Below are positions 9,901-18,711 of a DNA stretch of 64,000 bases, piece by piece. A model generated the notes under the pieces. The model saw only the letters and a program-made list of their open reading frames with translations, was not told where the DNA came from and made no database searches. Source of the stretch: Candidatus Borreliella tachyglossi (GTDB lineage Bacteria > Spirochaetota > Spirochaetia > Borreliales > Borreliaceae); assembly GCF_003076595.1 (NCBI RefSeq), contig NZ_CP025785.1:526398-590397 (forward strand). The letters are read 5' to 3'. Position 1 is the first letter of the stretch, and each line of letters begins with the position of its first letter. The translations under genes and the position numbers were made by a program.

Positions 9901-12900
9901 CAGGATAAAAGGACAGATATTACTTCATTTCAGGCAAATATTGATGTTACTCTTGATTCTCTTAATGTAAGATTTAATGATGTAAATAAGGAAATTAATG
10001 ATAAATATAATGAGGTAATATCTAATGCTAGAGGATATTCAGAAGCTCTTTCAAATAAATTAGAGAATGAAATAGTATATGAGATTGAAAATATAACTAG
10101 GAGATTGACAGACAAACTAGATATTCTTAGCAAGAATATGGATGAAAATTTAGCTAATTTTAAAGTATCTTTTGATGTATCCAAGTATCAAGTTGAAAAT
10201 TTTGAAATTAAGATTAAAGATCTAGTAGACAAAGAAGAGTTAAGAATTAGTAGATTTTTGGAAGAAATTGAACAGCAGTATAAATTGAGACGAGAAGAGG
10301 CAGTTGATTACAAAAGGATCATAGATAATGATGTTGCTCAACTTAGGGAACGGTTTTTAGAGATAATTAATGAACTTAAGAATAACATTGAAGATAAATC
10401 TGAGTTTTTAAATGATCTTTATAAAGAGAGATTTAAAATTATTGAGAATAATCTTGAGGGAAGATATTCAACATTTTTAATGGAGAGCGAAGATGTTGTT
10501 TCAAAGATTAGAGATGAAATAGATAAGATGGCAACAGATAATGATGAAAATTTGAGGCTAAAAAAGTATGAGATGGATCGTAGTTTTGAGACAATAGAAA
10601 AAAGATCGAAAGAAATTCTAGAATTTGAAGAGGGTTTAAGGGCAAGGATACAAGAGAATAACGATAAAATAAATTATCAATTAGGTATAATTAAATCTGA
10701 TATTGAAAAGGAAATGAAATCTCAATTTGATTCGTATATAATGAAGGCGCATGTTTCAATTGACGAAGAGATTGCAAAATATGAGCATGAAGTTAAGGAA
10801 AAAATATCTTCTCTTATGTTAGTCGAGAAAACTTTTACGGATATAGAAAAGGATTTAAAAGATAAAATTGGCAAATATCATCATGAACTAAACAAAACTC
10901 TTGATTTTCAATATACTGAACTTGAGAGTAAATATAATGAGAAGCAGTTATTAATAGAGAGTAAAATTGATGAGAATGCTAGTTATATTGATGGCGTGAT
11001 TTCAAGCAAATATACTGAACTTGAGAGTAAGTACACCAAAATGCATCTTGATATGGCGAATAGATTAAATTCATGCATTTCTGACTTAAGGGAAGAACTT
11101 ACTAGTTCAAATGAAAGTATGACCAGAACTATTAAGGGGCAATTTGAAAATCTTGGTGAACTTAAATTAAGTTTAAATGGTATTGAAAAAGACGTAATAA
11201 GACTTAAAGAAGATTCTTATCAAAGTGTGTCATCACATCTAAAACTTCTTGAAGAGGATTTTTTTAAAGATTTAAAAAACAGGGATGAGTATTTAAAAAC
11301 TTCTTTGGAAAATTTTATGACCGCAGCAGATCAGAGAATCGATAGTGTAGAAAGGGATATAATTAAGGGCTTGGAAGATAAAGCAACCTTGATGAATAAT
11401 TTTAAGGTTGAAATTGAGCAGGAACTCATACTTAATAAAAAAAATTTTTACTCAGAATTTAGTAAGGAATGTGATATTAGGAAAAGAGACGCAGAGAATA
11501 AGATATCCTCAATAGAGATTAGTGTTGCTAAGCGCATAGACGAATTTATTGAATTTATAGATGATCGTCAAAGTAATGTTGACTTTTGGTTTTTAAAAGT
11601 TAAGGATGACATGAAGGATTGGCAAGAGAGCGCTTATAAAGCATTTGAAGAGAGAGCAAGCATTGCCGAGAGAAGCGTAAAGACAATTGAAAGTGATGTT
11701 TCTGATATTGAGAATAGATTGGAAGTGATTAAAGACAGTGTTGAGCAGAGGACAAAAGAAATTTTTGGTAATTTGTATAATGACATTAGGGAGTTTGAAA
11801 ATAGCTCTTGCCTTAACTTGAAGAGTATCTCAGATGAATTTGAGGGTAGAGCTTTAAAGATTGAGAATTACATGGTTTCTAAGATTGAATCTCTAGATGA
11901 TAAGATGAATTCGCATATTGAAGAGATTGCAACACAGGTGGAGATTAGGTTTTTAAGTCAGCAAAAAGATATTGAAGATAAAATAGTTGAAGCTAATCAG
12001 AAATTAGAAGATGAATTTAGTCTAATAGTTTCTAGACTTGAGACAGAAAAGCAAGAGCTTGTGAGTAGGTTTTTAGATGATAAAGATAGTGTTAAGTCTA
12101 GGGTTGAAGTGATGCAAGATGATGTTTTAAAGATTGCTGATAGAGTTAATGAGTATAGAGTTGATATTGAGAGAACAATTAGGGAAAATTATGAATCTTT
12201 TGCAAGTTCTATGAAGCATACATATGTTTTATTTGAAAATGAGCTTAAGAATAGTTTGGGTTATTCAGAAGAAAAGATCAAGACCATAAAAGATAGTTTT
12301 AAGGTTCAATTGGATAGTATAGAAGCTGAGCTTAAAGGCACATATAAGGCAATGCTTCAAGGTGTTGATGATAATATATCACAGTTTAAGTTGAAGGTAG
12401 CGGATTATGATAGTGAGCTTAATCATTTTGTTGATGAGATTAGGAATAGTTTAATTGTCTACAAAGCTGATTTGAGAGAAGAACTTGAGAGTCGTTATGC
12501 TACCATAAGTGCTCAGATTGAAAATTTTAAGAAGTTTGAGGATGAAATTGTGAGAAATAATGAGCTTCTTAGCGAAGCTTATGCTTTCAAGGATAAATTA
12601 GAAGAGTTATGGCAAACTTTAACGAAGGAAATAAATCTTGTTCAAGGGTATAAAAATGACTTTGAAAATATTAATAGAGAAATTAAATCCATTAAAGATC
12701 AATCATCAGATATTGTTGAGGTATTTAATGATTTAAAAGTGCACCAGACAGATATTAAAGGTGTTAAGGAAGATTTTGAGCAATTCCTTGAATTTTACGG
12801 TTCCTTTAAAGACCGATATAAGAAATTTATAGAATCTTATGATGAGATGCAGATTTACAAAACTAAACTTAAGGAAATAAGGAAAGATCAAAATAATATT

Positions 12901-13446
12901 CTTGATAATTACGATAGGATTAGCAACAAAGAGAGCATATTAAAATCTACAATAGAGTCTGTTGATAAAAATTTTGATTTAATAAGTGAAATAGAGAATA
13001 GAATGCAATTTTTATCTAAAGAGAGCTCTGAATTTCATCAGAGTCTTGGTGAACTGAGAATCATAATAGCAGAGCTATTAGTAAATAAGAATTTATCACA
13101 AGAAGTGCTAAGTAATGCTCAATCCCTTAAAGAAATGCTAGCTGATATTGAGAGTAAGTTAGAACATACTAGAAGTATAAGAGAAAGAGTTGCCAAATCT
13201 GAGACAAGATTAGAAAACTTAAATGTTGCTGCGGAAGAGAGAATAAAAACTCTTGGAATTCTTGTAAAAACAGATTCTAAGTATAAGGATAATGTCGGCC
13301 TTAATAATGAGATAGTTAGAGATTCTGTTCTTAAGCTTATGAGACAGGGTTGGAGTGCTTCAGAGATTTCACGGGCTACTAAATTATCTGTTGGAGAAGT
13401 TGAGCTTATCTTGGAACTTGGAATTAGCAGTAAAAGCGATGATTAA
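6955..13446 (+). CDS. Giant membrane-anchored coiled-coil protein with C-terminal HTH
   Basis: A 2163-residue protein. The first 21 residues form a hydrophobic membrane segment (FVTILVNLLLVFIVLLVY) followed by a basic stop-transfer (RQYDRRSR). Almost everything after that is continuous charged coiled coil (E, K, D, S, I, L rich; no Cys clusters, few Pro). The last 45 residues break the pattern and look like a helix-turn-helix: LMRQGWSASEISRATKLSVG followed by EVELILELG. Similar short HTH tails occur at the end of some membrane-anchored coiled-coil proteins in other bacteria. A 21-base sequence is repeated exactly at 10911 and 11010, showing local coil duplication. The likely role is structural or in cell organisation; no enzyme domain was seen. 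Confidence 0.8.
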   Translation: MIDFVTILVNLLLVFIVLLVYRQYDRRSRALDKIKKFIDIAKDNLEDFIDEKTKEINNLAVDMEAYQRSSIEIIKKIDEVQQKIKNKSNDFAEVEKKISYHDSMLKELDDMALKVQDNIQRLQVDGKIVDKLSKTLRGFNTQIDSIDSRLNSVFEKFDKTNKDNLEAIKVESWDKFDSTIKDLNLRMSSLDKELMSYQESVVNLEERKMEILDKGNDKLEGEFNKFLSKVESSINNYNKSIEDSFVIYEDKYKSIENSIELIVERVKTQINDKKDFILTRLNEELQVKFDEVFMYVDERSIQMRDKLEDKLILIDNEISSVSSVFKDNAYSRLNSIEETIKQEIRQYEEQVADIFDQFRLQIESNVGDVYKEYDNKINQFNKDIRERIDLSLEDANSRMESVQSDVKTLLGDLEKDSNKIYVEFKEKVKDDINQFSESVYSKMNDIGGKLESRLSGISADIHDKISKLDSGLYSDLKEINERLVNNYSYLDGSINSKYEVLLESLNLKSSELEIQMDSKYKNIADKLESDIDDFNIKYSEKFNIVSEKSNSDYQKFEVTSQKLEEEIRSLNDLLTQDFEILRRDFESNFIRISDDVSNEVSNLKSTYSGDIGEFVSQMESIKLQYEHWQQEAKSNLENIESHLNKTNEEFLILIEVQRAKGKELSENIFKELSEHIQKKAMDMHGDWKDELIALNKSLLDIKISSEEFLLSASSKVESLEKDVSERLEYVSSKTEDFENSVLEKYKELRDISYTKSDETLSGVKEFIDNQAEIIHDKVIMMLNGLNEGFSDKEELIKNKIEEFDYKLKDFKLECEDVLNNFRSDLDGFIATRLQKVSEIKIDNQKQIDNFLNKISEDILNRKDILNSEVDNKLNDWQGKLSEIAVNVENVLSSGKVDMNSINSEIALKVKDLKTTVEGLESYYLEKIDEFRNQGNIYSDELLKNIMNHFDADTKELEESLSKKFATVLEKSEEFVKEVDSLLQDKRTDITSFQANIDVTLDSLNVRFNDVNKEINDKYNEVISNARGYSEALSNKLENEIVYEIENITRRLTDKLDILSKNMDENLANFKVSFDVSKYQVENFEIKIKDLVDKEELRISRFLEEIEQQYKLRREEAVDYKRIIDNDVAQLRERFLEIINELKNNIEDKSEFLNDLYKERFKIIENNLEGRYSTFLMESEDVVSKIRDEIDKMATDNDENLRLKKYEMDRSFETIEKRSKEILEFEEGLRARIQENNDKINYQLGIIKSDIEKEMKSQFDSYIMKAHVSIDEEIAKYEHEVKEKISSLMLVEKTFTDIEKDLKDKIGKYHHELNKTLDFQYTELESKYNEKQLLIESKIDENASYIDGVISSKYTELESKYTKMHLDMANRLNSCISDLREELTSSNESMTRTIKGQFENLGELKLSLNGIEKDVIRLKEDSYQSVSSHLKLLEEDFFKDLKNRDEYLKTSLENFMTAADQRIDSVERDIIKGLEDKATLMNNFKVEIEQELILNKKNFYSEFSKECDIRKRDAENKISSIEISVAKRIDEFIEFIDDRQSNVDFWFLKVKDDMKDWQESAYKAFEERASIAERSVKTIESDVSDIENRLEVIKDSVEQRTKEIFGNLYNDIREFENSSCLNLKSISDEFEGRALKIENYMVSKIESLDDKMNSHIEEIATQVEIRFLSQQKDIEDKIVEANQKLEDEFSLIVSRLETEKQELVSRFLDDKDSVKSRVEVMQDDVLKIADRVNEYRVDIERTIRENYESFASSMKHTYVLFENELKNSLGYSEEKIKTIKDSFKVQLDSIEAELKGTYKAMLQGVDDNISQFKLKVADYDSELNHFVDEIRNSLIVYKADLREELESRYATISAQIENFKKFEDEIVRNNELLSEAYAFKDKLEELWQTLTKEINLVQGYKNDFENINREIKSIKDQSSDIVEVFNDLKVHQTDIKGVKEDFEQFLEFYGSFKDRYKKFIESYDEMQIYKTKLKEIRKDQNNILDNYDRISNKESILKSTIESVDKNFDLISEIENRMQFLSKESSEFHQSLGELRIIIAELLVNKNLSQEVLSNAQSLKEMLADIESKLEHTRSIRERVAKSETRLENLNVAAEERIKTLGILVKTDSKYKDNVGLNNEIVRDSVLKLMRQGWSASEISRATKLSVGEVELILELGISSKSDD

Positions 13447-13458
13447 AGGAATGATTTA

Positions 13459-15003
13459 ATGAAGAGTGGGCTTGAGATAGTAAAGACATTGCATCCTCTT
13501 GAGATAAAAGTGATTTTAAATTATAAAAAGGATGATGAAATTTTCTCCTTAAGACTTATTGAAGACTTATTGTACAATGAGGGACAATCGAATAAAACAA
13601 TTGAATGGCTTTCCTCTAAAAGTATTATTAGTGAAGTTTTTAGAAAGGTTAATGTTTTTTATCGTCTAACTACAAAAGGTCTTGATGCTTTGGAGAATGG
13701 TTTGATTGAAGAGAAGATAATCGATCTTATATCTAGGAAAACAGTTTTGGTTGCCAATTTATCATCAGAATTAGGGATTGATGTTGTAGATGTTGGTAAG
13801 GCATTTGGCAGTTTATCTAGAGAGGGAGTTCTCTCTTTGGGGTATGGTAAGGAAATTGTTGCTAAAGATTTAGAAAAGTATGCTAGTTACAAAATAGTTA
13901 AAAAATTGCTTGAAAGAGCTAGGGACGGAGATCTTTTAGAAGATAATTTAGTGAAAGAGGAACTGTCTGTTATTGCTAGTGTTTCTAAGAAAAAAGGCGC
14001 TAGTGATGTGTTATTTAAGAAAATAGACAGACTGGATTTAAAATTTGAATTATCTGAGTTTGGATTAGAAGTAAAATCTGAACTTATAAGGCATAATCTA
14101 ACAGGCGATGAGATTGTAAAGTTGACTCCTGAGATGTTGAAAAACAAGTCTTATGAGAGTAGGAGTTTTAGAGCTTATAATGTTCATATTCCACCAAATA
14201 AAACCTTTATTGGTCGTGGGAACCCGTATTCGGATTATATTGCTAAGGTTAAGGATAAACTTGTAAGTCTCGGGTTTGAAGAGTTTGATGGTCCTTTGGT
14301 AGAAACAGAATTTTTTAATAATGATGCTCTTTTTATGCCTCAATTTCATCCTGCACGTGATGTAAGGGATGTTTATTATATTGAGGAACCAAATACACTA
14401 CAATCTTTACCGGAGCCTTATTTCTCTAATGTTAAGTCCGCTCATGAGAATGGTTACACTACAGGTTCGAGAGGTTGGAGATATAATTTTAGTGATAGTA
14501 TTGCAAAAAGATTGGTTTTAAGAACTCAAGGTACAGTTCTTTCAGTAAAGCAATTAATTGATGCAAAAAATCCTGGTAAATATTTTGGAATTGCTAGATG
14601 TTTTAGGTATGATCAAGTTGATGCTACTCATGGAGCTGATTTTTATCAAACAGAAGGAATCGTTATTGGTGAGGATATTAATATTAAAACTTTACTTGGT
14701 CTTCTTGAAATTTTTGCTAAGGAATTAGCTGGTGCTACTGAGATTAAGTATGTTCCTGCATATTTTCCATTTACAGAACCTTCAATTGAAGTACATGTAA
14801 AACATCCTGTGCTTGGTTGGTTTGAGTTAGGTGGGAGCGGTATTTTTAGACCAGAGGTTACAAAGCCTTTTGGAATTGATGTGCCAGTTATTGCTTGGGG
14901 TATTGGTATTGACAGAATGGCTTTAATGCATTTAGGTTTAAGTGATTTACGGGAGCTCTTTACTCATGATATTGGGAATGTTGTATTAAGGCGGGGAAAG
15001 TAA
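13459..15003 (+). CDS. pheS: Phenylalanyl-tRNA synthetase alpha subunit (archaeal type)
   Basis: Charges tRNA-Phe as an alpha2-beta2 enzyme with PheT. At 514 residues it is far longer than the ~330-residue bacterial alpha subunit. It has an N-terminal winged-helix region (residues 1-180), then the class II catalytic core with motif 2 (FRYDQVDATHGADFYQTEG) and motif 3 (GWGIGIDRMAL, read as AWGIGIDRMALMHLG). This is the archaeal/eukaryotic layout already known for spirochaetes. The ATG at 13459 follows an AAAGGA site at 13446-13451. pheT begins at the base after the stop. Confidence 0.95.
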   Translation: MKSGLEIVKTLHPLEIKVILNYKKDDEIFSLRLIEDLLYNEGQSNKTIEWLSSKSIISEVFRKVNVFYRLTTKGLDALENGLIEEKIIDLISRKTVLVANLSSELGIDVVDVGKAFGSLSREGVLSLGYGKEIVAKDLEKYASYKIVKKLLERARDGDLLEDNLVKEELSVIASVSKKKGASDVLFKKIDRLDLKFELSEFGLEVKSELIRHNLTGDEIVKLTPEMLKNKSYESRSFRAYNVHIPPNKTFIGRGNPYSDYIAKVKDKLVSLGFEEFDGPLVETEFFNNDALFMPQFHPARDVRDVYYIEEPNTLQSLPEPYFSNVKSAHENGYTTGSRGWRYNFSDSIAKRLVLRTQGTVLSVKQLIDAKNPGKYFGIARCFRYDQVDATHGADFYQTEGIVIGEDINIKTLLGLLEIFAKELAGATEIKYVPAYFPFTEPSIEVHVKHPVLGWFELGGSGIFRPEVTKPFGIDVPVIAWGIGIDRMALMHLGLSDLRELFTHDIGNVVLRRGK

Positions 15004-16719
15004 ATGCCAAAGGTTGAAGTTTATAGAAGTGTTCTATTAGAAAAAATAGGAAAGAACTTGACTGATGCTGAGCTTGAGTCTATTCTTGAGGTAACTAAAG
15101 CTGAAATTGATGAATTTGATAAGCTTGATGATAAAATAAAAATTGAATTTAATGATACAAATAGGCCGGATTTATGGTCTTGTGCAGGACTTGTGCGTCA
15201 AATTAAGGCATATCTTTTTGGTAGGTTACCTTCGTTTGGATTTTTTTCAAGTGAGGGTAATTTTCAGGAATCCTATGGTGAAATTTTGGTTAGTCCTGAG
15301 GTGTTTAGTATTAGGCCTTTTGTTTTTGGATTTTTGGCGAAAGGGATGGTTAAAGATGATAGAATGCTTGAAACGTTAATTCAGTTGCAGGAAAAGCTAT
15401 GCCATAATTATGGACAAAAGCGCAAAAGAGTTGCAATGGGAATATATTCATCAGCTTCTATTGAGTTTCCAGTAAATTATATTGTTTGCAACTCTGACTA
15501 TAAATTTATTCCTTTAGGCATGGATACTGAAATGTCTATTTTAGAGATCAATGAGAGGCACCCTAAGGGAATAGAATATTCATCAATTCTTAAAGATTTT
15601 AATAGGTATCCTTTATTATTGGACAATAAGGATAAGGTTCTCTCTTTCCCTCCAATAATTAATTCTCATGATATTGGGGCTTTAAAGGTAGGTGATACTG
15701 ATTTGTTTATTGAAGTTACAGGTATTAATATTGAGGCTACTCTATTGTCTTTATCGGTTGTTGCTTGCGATTTGTATGATATGGGTTTTGAAATTTTACC
15801 AGTAAAGACCGTTTTTCCTAAAGAGACTTTATTTGGGAAGGAAATAATTTGTCCTTATTATTTTCAAGATATTCTAAAGGTCAGTGTTGATAGCGTTAAT
15901 AGAATGCTTGGTAGCAAATTAACAGCAAATGATATGTGTCTTGATTTGAAAAAATTAGGGGTGTCTGCTTATTCTAAGGAAGTAGATAAAATTTGTGTTA
16001 TTCCTCCTGTTTACAGGAATGACTTTCTTCATGAAGTAGATGTTATTGAAGAAATAATGATAGGAGAAGGTCTGGGTAGTTTTAAGGCAGAGCTTCCCAA
16101 AAATTTTACTCTAGGCAAACTTAGTAGGGTAGAGGAATTTTCAAGAAAGATTAGAAATTTAATGATTGGAATGGGATTTCAGGAGATGATTTATAATTAT
16201 CTAGGTTCTGGGAAAGATTTTATTGAAAAGATGAATATTAAAGGTAATGAACTTTTAAGTGTGTCTAATCCAATGACAGAAAATTATGAGTATATTAGAG
16301 GCTCAATAGTTCCTGATTTGCTTAAATCTGAGAGTATTAGTTCTAATTTTCCTTATCCACATAAAATTTTTGAGATTGGTAAAGTAGCTTTAAAGGACTC
16401 AGGGAGTATTGATGGCACTGTTACTTATGATAATTTGGCATTTATGATGGCTGATAAAGAATTTTCATTTAATGAAATTAGTTCCTTAGTTTCATCTCTT
16501 TTTTATTATTTAAACATTGAATTTAAACTAAAAGAGGCGTATGCAACACTTTATATAGTTGGAAGAGGAGCGGATATTATAATAAATGGCTTCAGTGTAG
16601 GTAGCTTTGGTGAGGTGTCTCCTTATATACTAAGCAATTTTGGAATCACTGTTCCATGCTCTGTTCTAGAGATTAATCTTGATAAGATTTTAAATGAGTC
16701 TGAGTATTTTTTGCATTAA
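15004..16719 (+). CDS. pheT: Phenylalanyl-tRNA synthetase beta subunit (archaeal type)
   Basis: Partner of PheS. At 571 residues it is much shorter than the ~800-residue bacterial beta chain and lacks the EMAP/tRNA-binding and C-terminal anticodon-like domains. Visible are the DTNRPDLWSCAGLVRQI segment (read here as NDTNRPDLWS), the B3/4 editing region with HPKGIEYSSIL, the B5 domain and a pseudo-catalytic class II fold with VSNPMTENYEYIR. Start is directly adjacent to the pheS stop (TAAATG), so the two are translated together. Confidence 0.95.
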   Translation: MPKVEVYRSVLLEKIGKNLTDAELESILEVTKAEIDEFDKLDDKIKIEFNDTNRPDLWSCAGLVRQIKAYLFGRLPSFGFFSSEGNFQESYGEILVSPEVFSIRPFVFGFLAKGMVKDDRMLETLIQLQEKLCHNYGQKRKRVAMGIYSSASIEFPVNYIVCNSDYKFIPLGMDTEMSILEINERHPKGIEYSSILKDFNRYPLLLDNKDKVLSFPPIINSHDIGALKVGDTDLFIEVTGINIEATLLSLSVVACDLYDMGFEILPVKTVFPKETLFGKEIICPYYFQDILKVSVDSVNRMLGSKLTANDMCLDLKKLGVSAYSKEVDKICVIPPVYRNDFLHEVDVIEEIMIGEGLGSFKAELPKNFTLGKLSRVEEFSRKIRNLMIGMGFQEMIYNYLGSGKDFIEKMNIKGNELLSVSNPMTENYEYIRGSIVPDLLKSESISSNFPYPHKIFEIGKVALKDSGSIDGTVTYDNLAFMMADKEFSFNEISSLVSSLFYYLNIEFKLKEAYATLYIVGRGADIIINGFSVGSFGEVSPYILSNFGITVPCSVLEINLDKILNESEYFLH

Positions 16720-16799
16720 TATGCTGTTAGAATAAGCTTGTATGTTAACAATTTATTTAGTAGTGTATTTTAAATTTAAAGAGAGGTTTATAGATATTT

Positions 16800-17780
16800 A
16801 TGTTAAAATTTGAAACACTTGATCTAAGAAATCGGAATGATAAGAAGGTGTTAAGAACAAAAATAGATTCTATTGAGGACGTAATAATTGTTGGCTCAGG
16901 ACCTGCTGGACTTACAGCTGGAATATACACTGTTATGAGCGGGTATAAAACAGTTGTTTTAGAGGGGCCGGAGCCTGGTGGGCAGCTTACAACAACTACA
17001 GAAGTTTATAATTATCCAGGATTTAAAGATGGTGTGGATGGGAGAAAATTGATGTTAAATATGAGAGAGCAGGTGATTAATCTTGGAGCTACTACTTATC
17101 TTGAGACTGTAAGATTTATAGAGAGAAGAGATGGTGTTTTTTATCTATCTACTGATAATTATATTTATAAGAGCAGGGCTGTTATTATTGCAGTAGGATC
17201 GTCTCCTAGGAAGCTAGATACGCTTAAGAATTTAGGTTTATTTTGGAATAAGGGTATTTCTGTTTGTGCAATTTGCGATGGGCATCTTTTTAAAGGAAAA
17301 ACTGTGGCAGTAATTGGTGGAGGTAATACAGCAATTACAGAAGCTCTTTATTTAAGTAAATTATCAAAAAAGGTATACGTTATTGTGAGGAAAGAGTATT
17401 TACGAGCTATTGTTACGCTAAGGGAAAATGTTAAAAAGTTGTCAAATGTTGAGATTTTGTATAATTGTGAAGTTATAGAAGTTAGTGGAAATAATGTAGT
17501 GTCTAGAGTTCAGGTTATCAATAATAAAGATAATTCTACTTTTGAATTAAGTGTAGATGGAATATTTATGGCTATTGGATATAAACCAAATACAGAATTT
17601 TTAAAGGGATTTTTAGAATTGGACGAGGGTGGCTATATTATGACTCAAGACTTTGTTAAGACAAGTGTTGAGGGAGTATTCTCTTGTGGAGATGTTAGTA
17701 ATAAACTTTATGCTCAGGCTATTACGGCTGCTGCTGAAGGGTTTATAGCCTCTGTTGAACTTAGGAATTTTTTAGGCTAA
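16800..17780 (+). CDS. trxB: Thioredoxin reductase
   Basis: FAD/NADPH enzyme that reduces thioredoxin. The N-terminal FAD site is IIVGSGPAGLTAGIY, followed by GGQLTTTTEVYNYPG. The redox-active CAICDG lies in the NADPH domain near residue 158. The second nucleotide fold is AVIGGGNTAITEALYLSK and the C-terminal FAD contact is SCGDVSN with YAQAITAAAEG. Length of 326 is normal. The ATG at 16800 has only a distant GAGAGG upstream. It could supply electrons, through thioredoxin, to the two-cysteine peroxidase at 23265, which is inference. Confidence 0.95.
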   Translation: MLKFETLDLRNRNDKKVLRTKIDSIEDVIIVGSGPAGLTAGIYTVMSGYKTVVLEGPEPGGQLTTTTEVYNYPGFKDGVDGRKLMLNMREQVINLGATTYLETVRFIERRDGVFYLSTDNYIYKSRAVIIAVGSSPRKLDTLKNLGLFWNKGISVCAICDGHLFKGKTVAVIGGGNTAITEALYLSKLSKKVYVIVRKEYLRAIVTLRENVKKLSNVEILYNCEVIEVSGNNVVSRVQVINNKDNSTFELSVDGIFMAIGYKPNTEFLKGFLELDEGGYIMTQDFVKTSVEGVFSCGDVSNKLYAQAITAAAEGFIASVELRNFLG

Positions 17781-17835
17781 TTGGTATATTTCCATTAATT
17801 ATTTTTAAATAAAACTATTCCTTAGGAGTACTAGT

Positions 17836-18711
17836 ATGTTGATGGGAAAGAGAATAACTAGTATGCTTTATATGCTTTTGTATGCGATTTTTTATTCTTT
17901 GCTTGTTGTGTTCGTTAAGTACGTTCCACAATATTCTTTGTTTTCTAAATTATTTTTTAGATATTTATTTCCTTGTGTGATTTTTGTGCTTGCTTTTAGT
18001 AAAAATAAAAAGCTTTTTTGTGGTAAATGTGAAGATAGAAAATTTTTGATAATGAGATCTATTATTTGCAATGTAGCAATATTTTTAATCTTTTATGCTA
18101 TGTCTTTGCTTGCACCTGCAGATTCTACAGCTCTTTATTTAACATTTCCTATTTTTGCCTCTATTTTAGGTGTAATATGGCTTAAGGAAAAACTTAGTTT
18201 TTATAAGTCAATTTCTTATTTATTTTCTTTTCTTGGTGTTCTTTTTATCTTTAGACCTAATATTGAAATTGATCATTATCCTTTTTTAGTAGGCCTTTCA
18301 TCTGCGTTTTTGTTTGCGTTGTCTTACGTTTTGATTGGGTATTCAAATAAAGGAAGAGACATAGATTCTTTTACATTTTTGTTTTATCTATCCTTTGTTG
18401 GACTGTTTATGCTACTTCCTTGGTTTTTTGTTTGGACTATTAATGCTACAAGCATAAAGGATATTTTATGGCTGGTATTAATTGGTGCTTTAGCTACTGG
18501 TGCTCAGCTTTTTTCTACAATGGCTTATAAGATTGGTGATTCTTCCCAAGTGTCTGTTTTTAGTTATTTTGGCTTGATATTTTCCATGATATTCTCAATT
18601 CCTATATTGGGAATCTATCCTGATATTTATTCGTATTTAGGTGCAATGTTTGTGTTATTAGGCGGTATTGTTATTTACCTTGAGGGTAGGAGACATTCTA
18701 AAGTAGGTTAA
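17836..18711 (+). CDS. EamA/DMT-family permease
   Basis: An integral membrane protein of 291 residues with about ten hydrophobic segments in two EamA-type halves. Typical signatures are LYAIFYSLLVVFVKYVP at the start, a first half ending PADSTALYLTFPIFASILG-like (read as LLAPADSTALYLTFPIF) with WLKEKLSFYKS, and a second half ending IPILGIYPDIYSYLGAMFVL. The family moves amino acids, nucleosides or other metabolites, often outwards; the substrate cannot be predicted. A GGAG site precedes ATG 17836. The last 14 bases overlap the convergent rlmB gene tail to tail. It interrupts the trxB-rlmB neighbourhood and may be lineage specific. Confidence 0.85.
   Translation: MLMGKRITSMLYMLLYAIFYSLLVVFVKYVPQYSLFSKLFFRYLFPCVIFVLAFSKNKKLFCGKCEDRKFLIMRSIICNVAIFLIFYAMSLLAPADSTALYLTFPIFASILGVIWLKEKLSFYKSISYLFSFLGVLFIFRPNIEIDHYPFLVGLSSAFLFALSYVLIGYSNKGRDIDSFTFLFYLSFVGLFMLLPWFFVWTINATSIKDILWLVLIGALATGAQLFSTMAYKIGDSSQVSVFSYFGLIFSMIFSIPILGIYPDIYSYLGAMFVLLGGIVIYLEGRRHSKVG

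Noticed and set aside
7045-10184. Several long antisense frames inside the giant coiled-coil gene
   Set aside because: They mirror the low-GC, Lys/Glu-rich coding strand, have hydrophobic low-complexity translations, no ribosome sites and no recognised domain.
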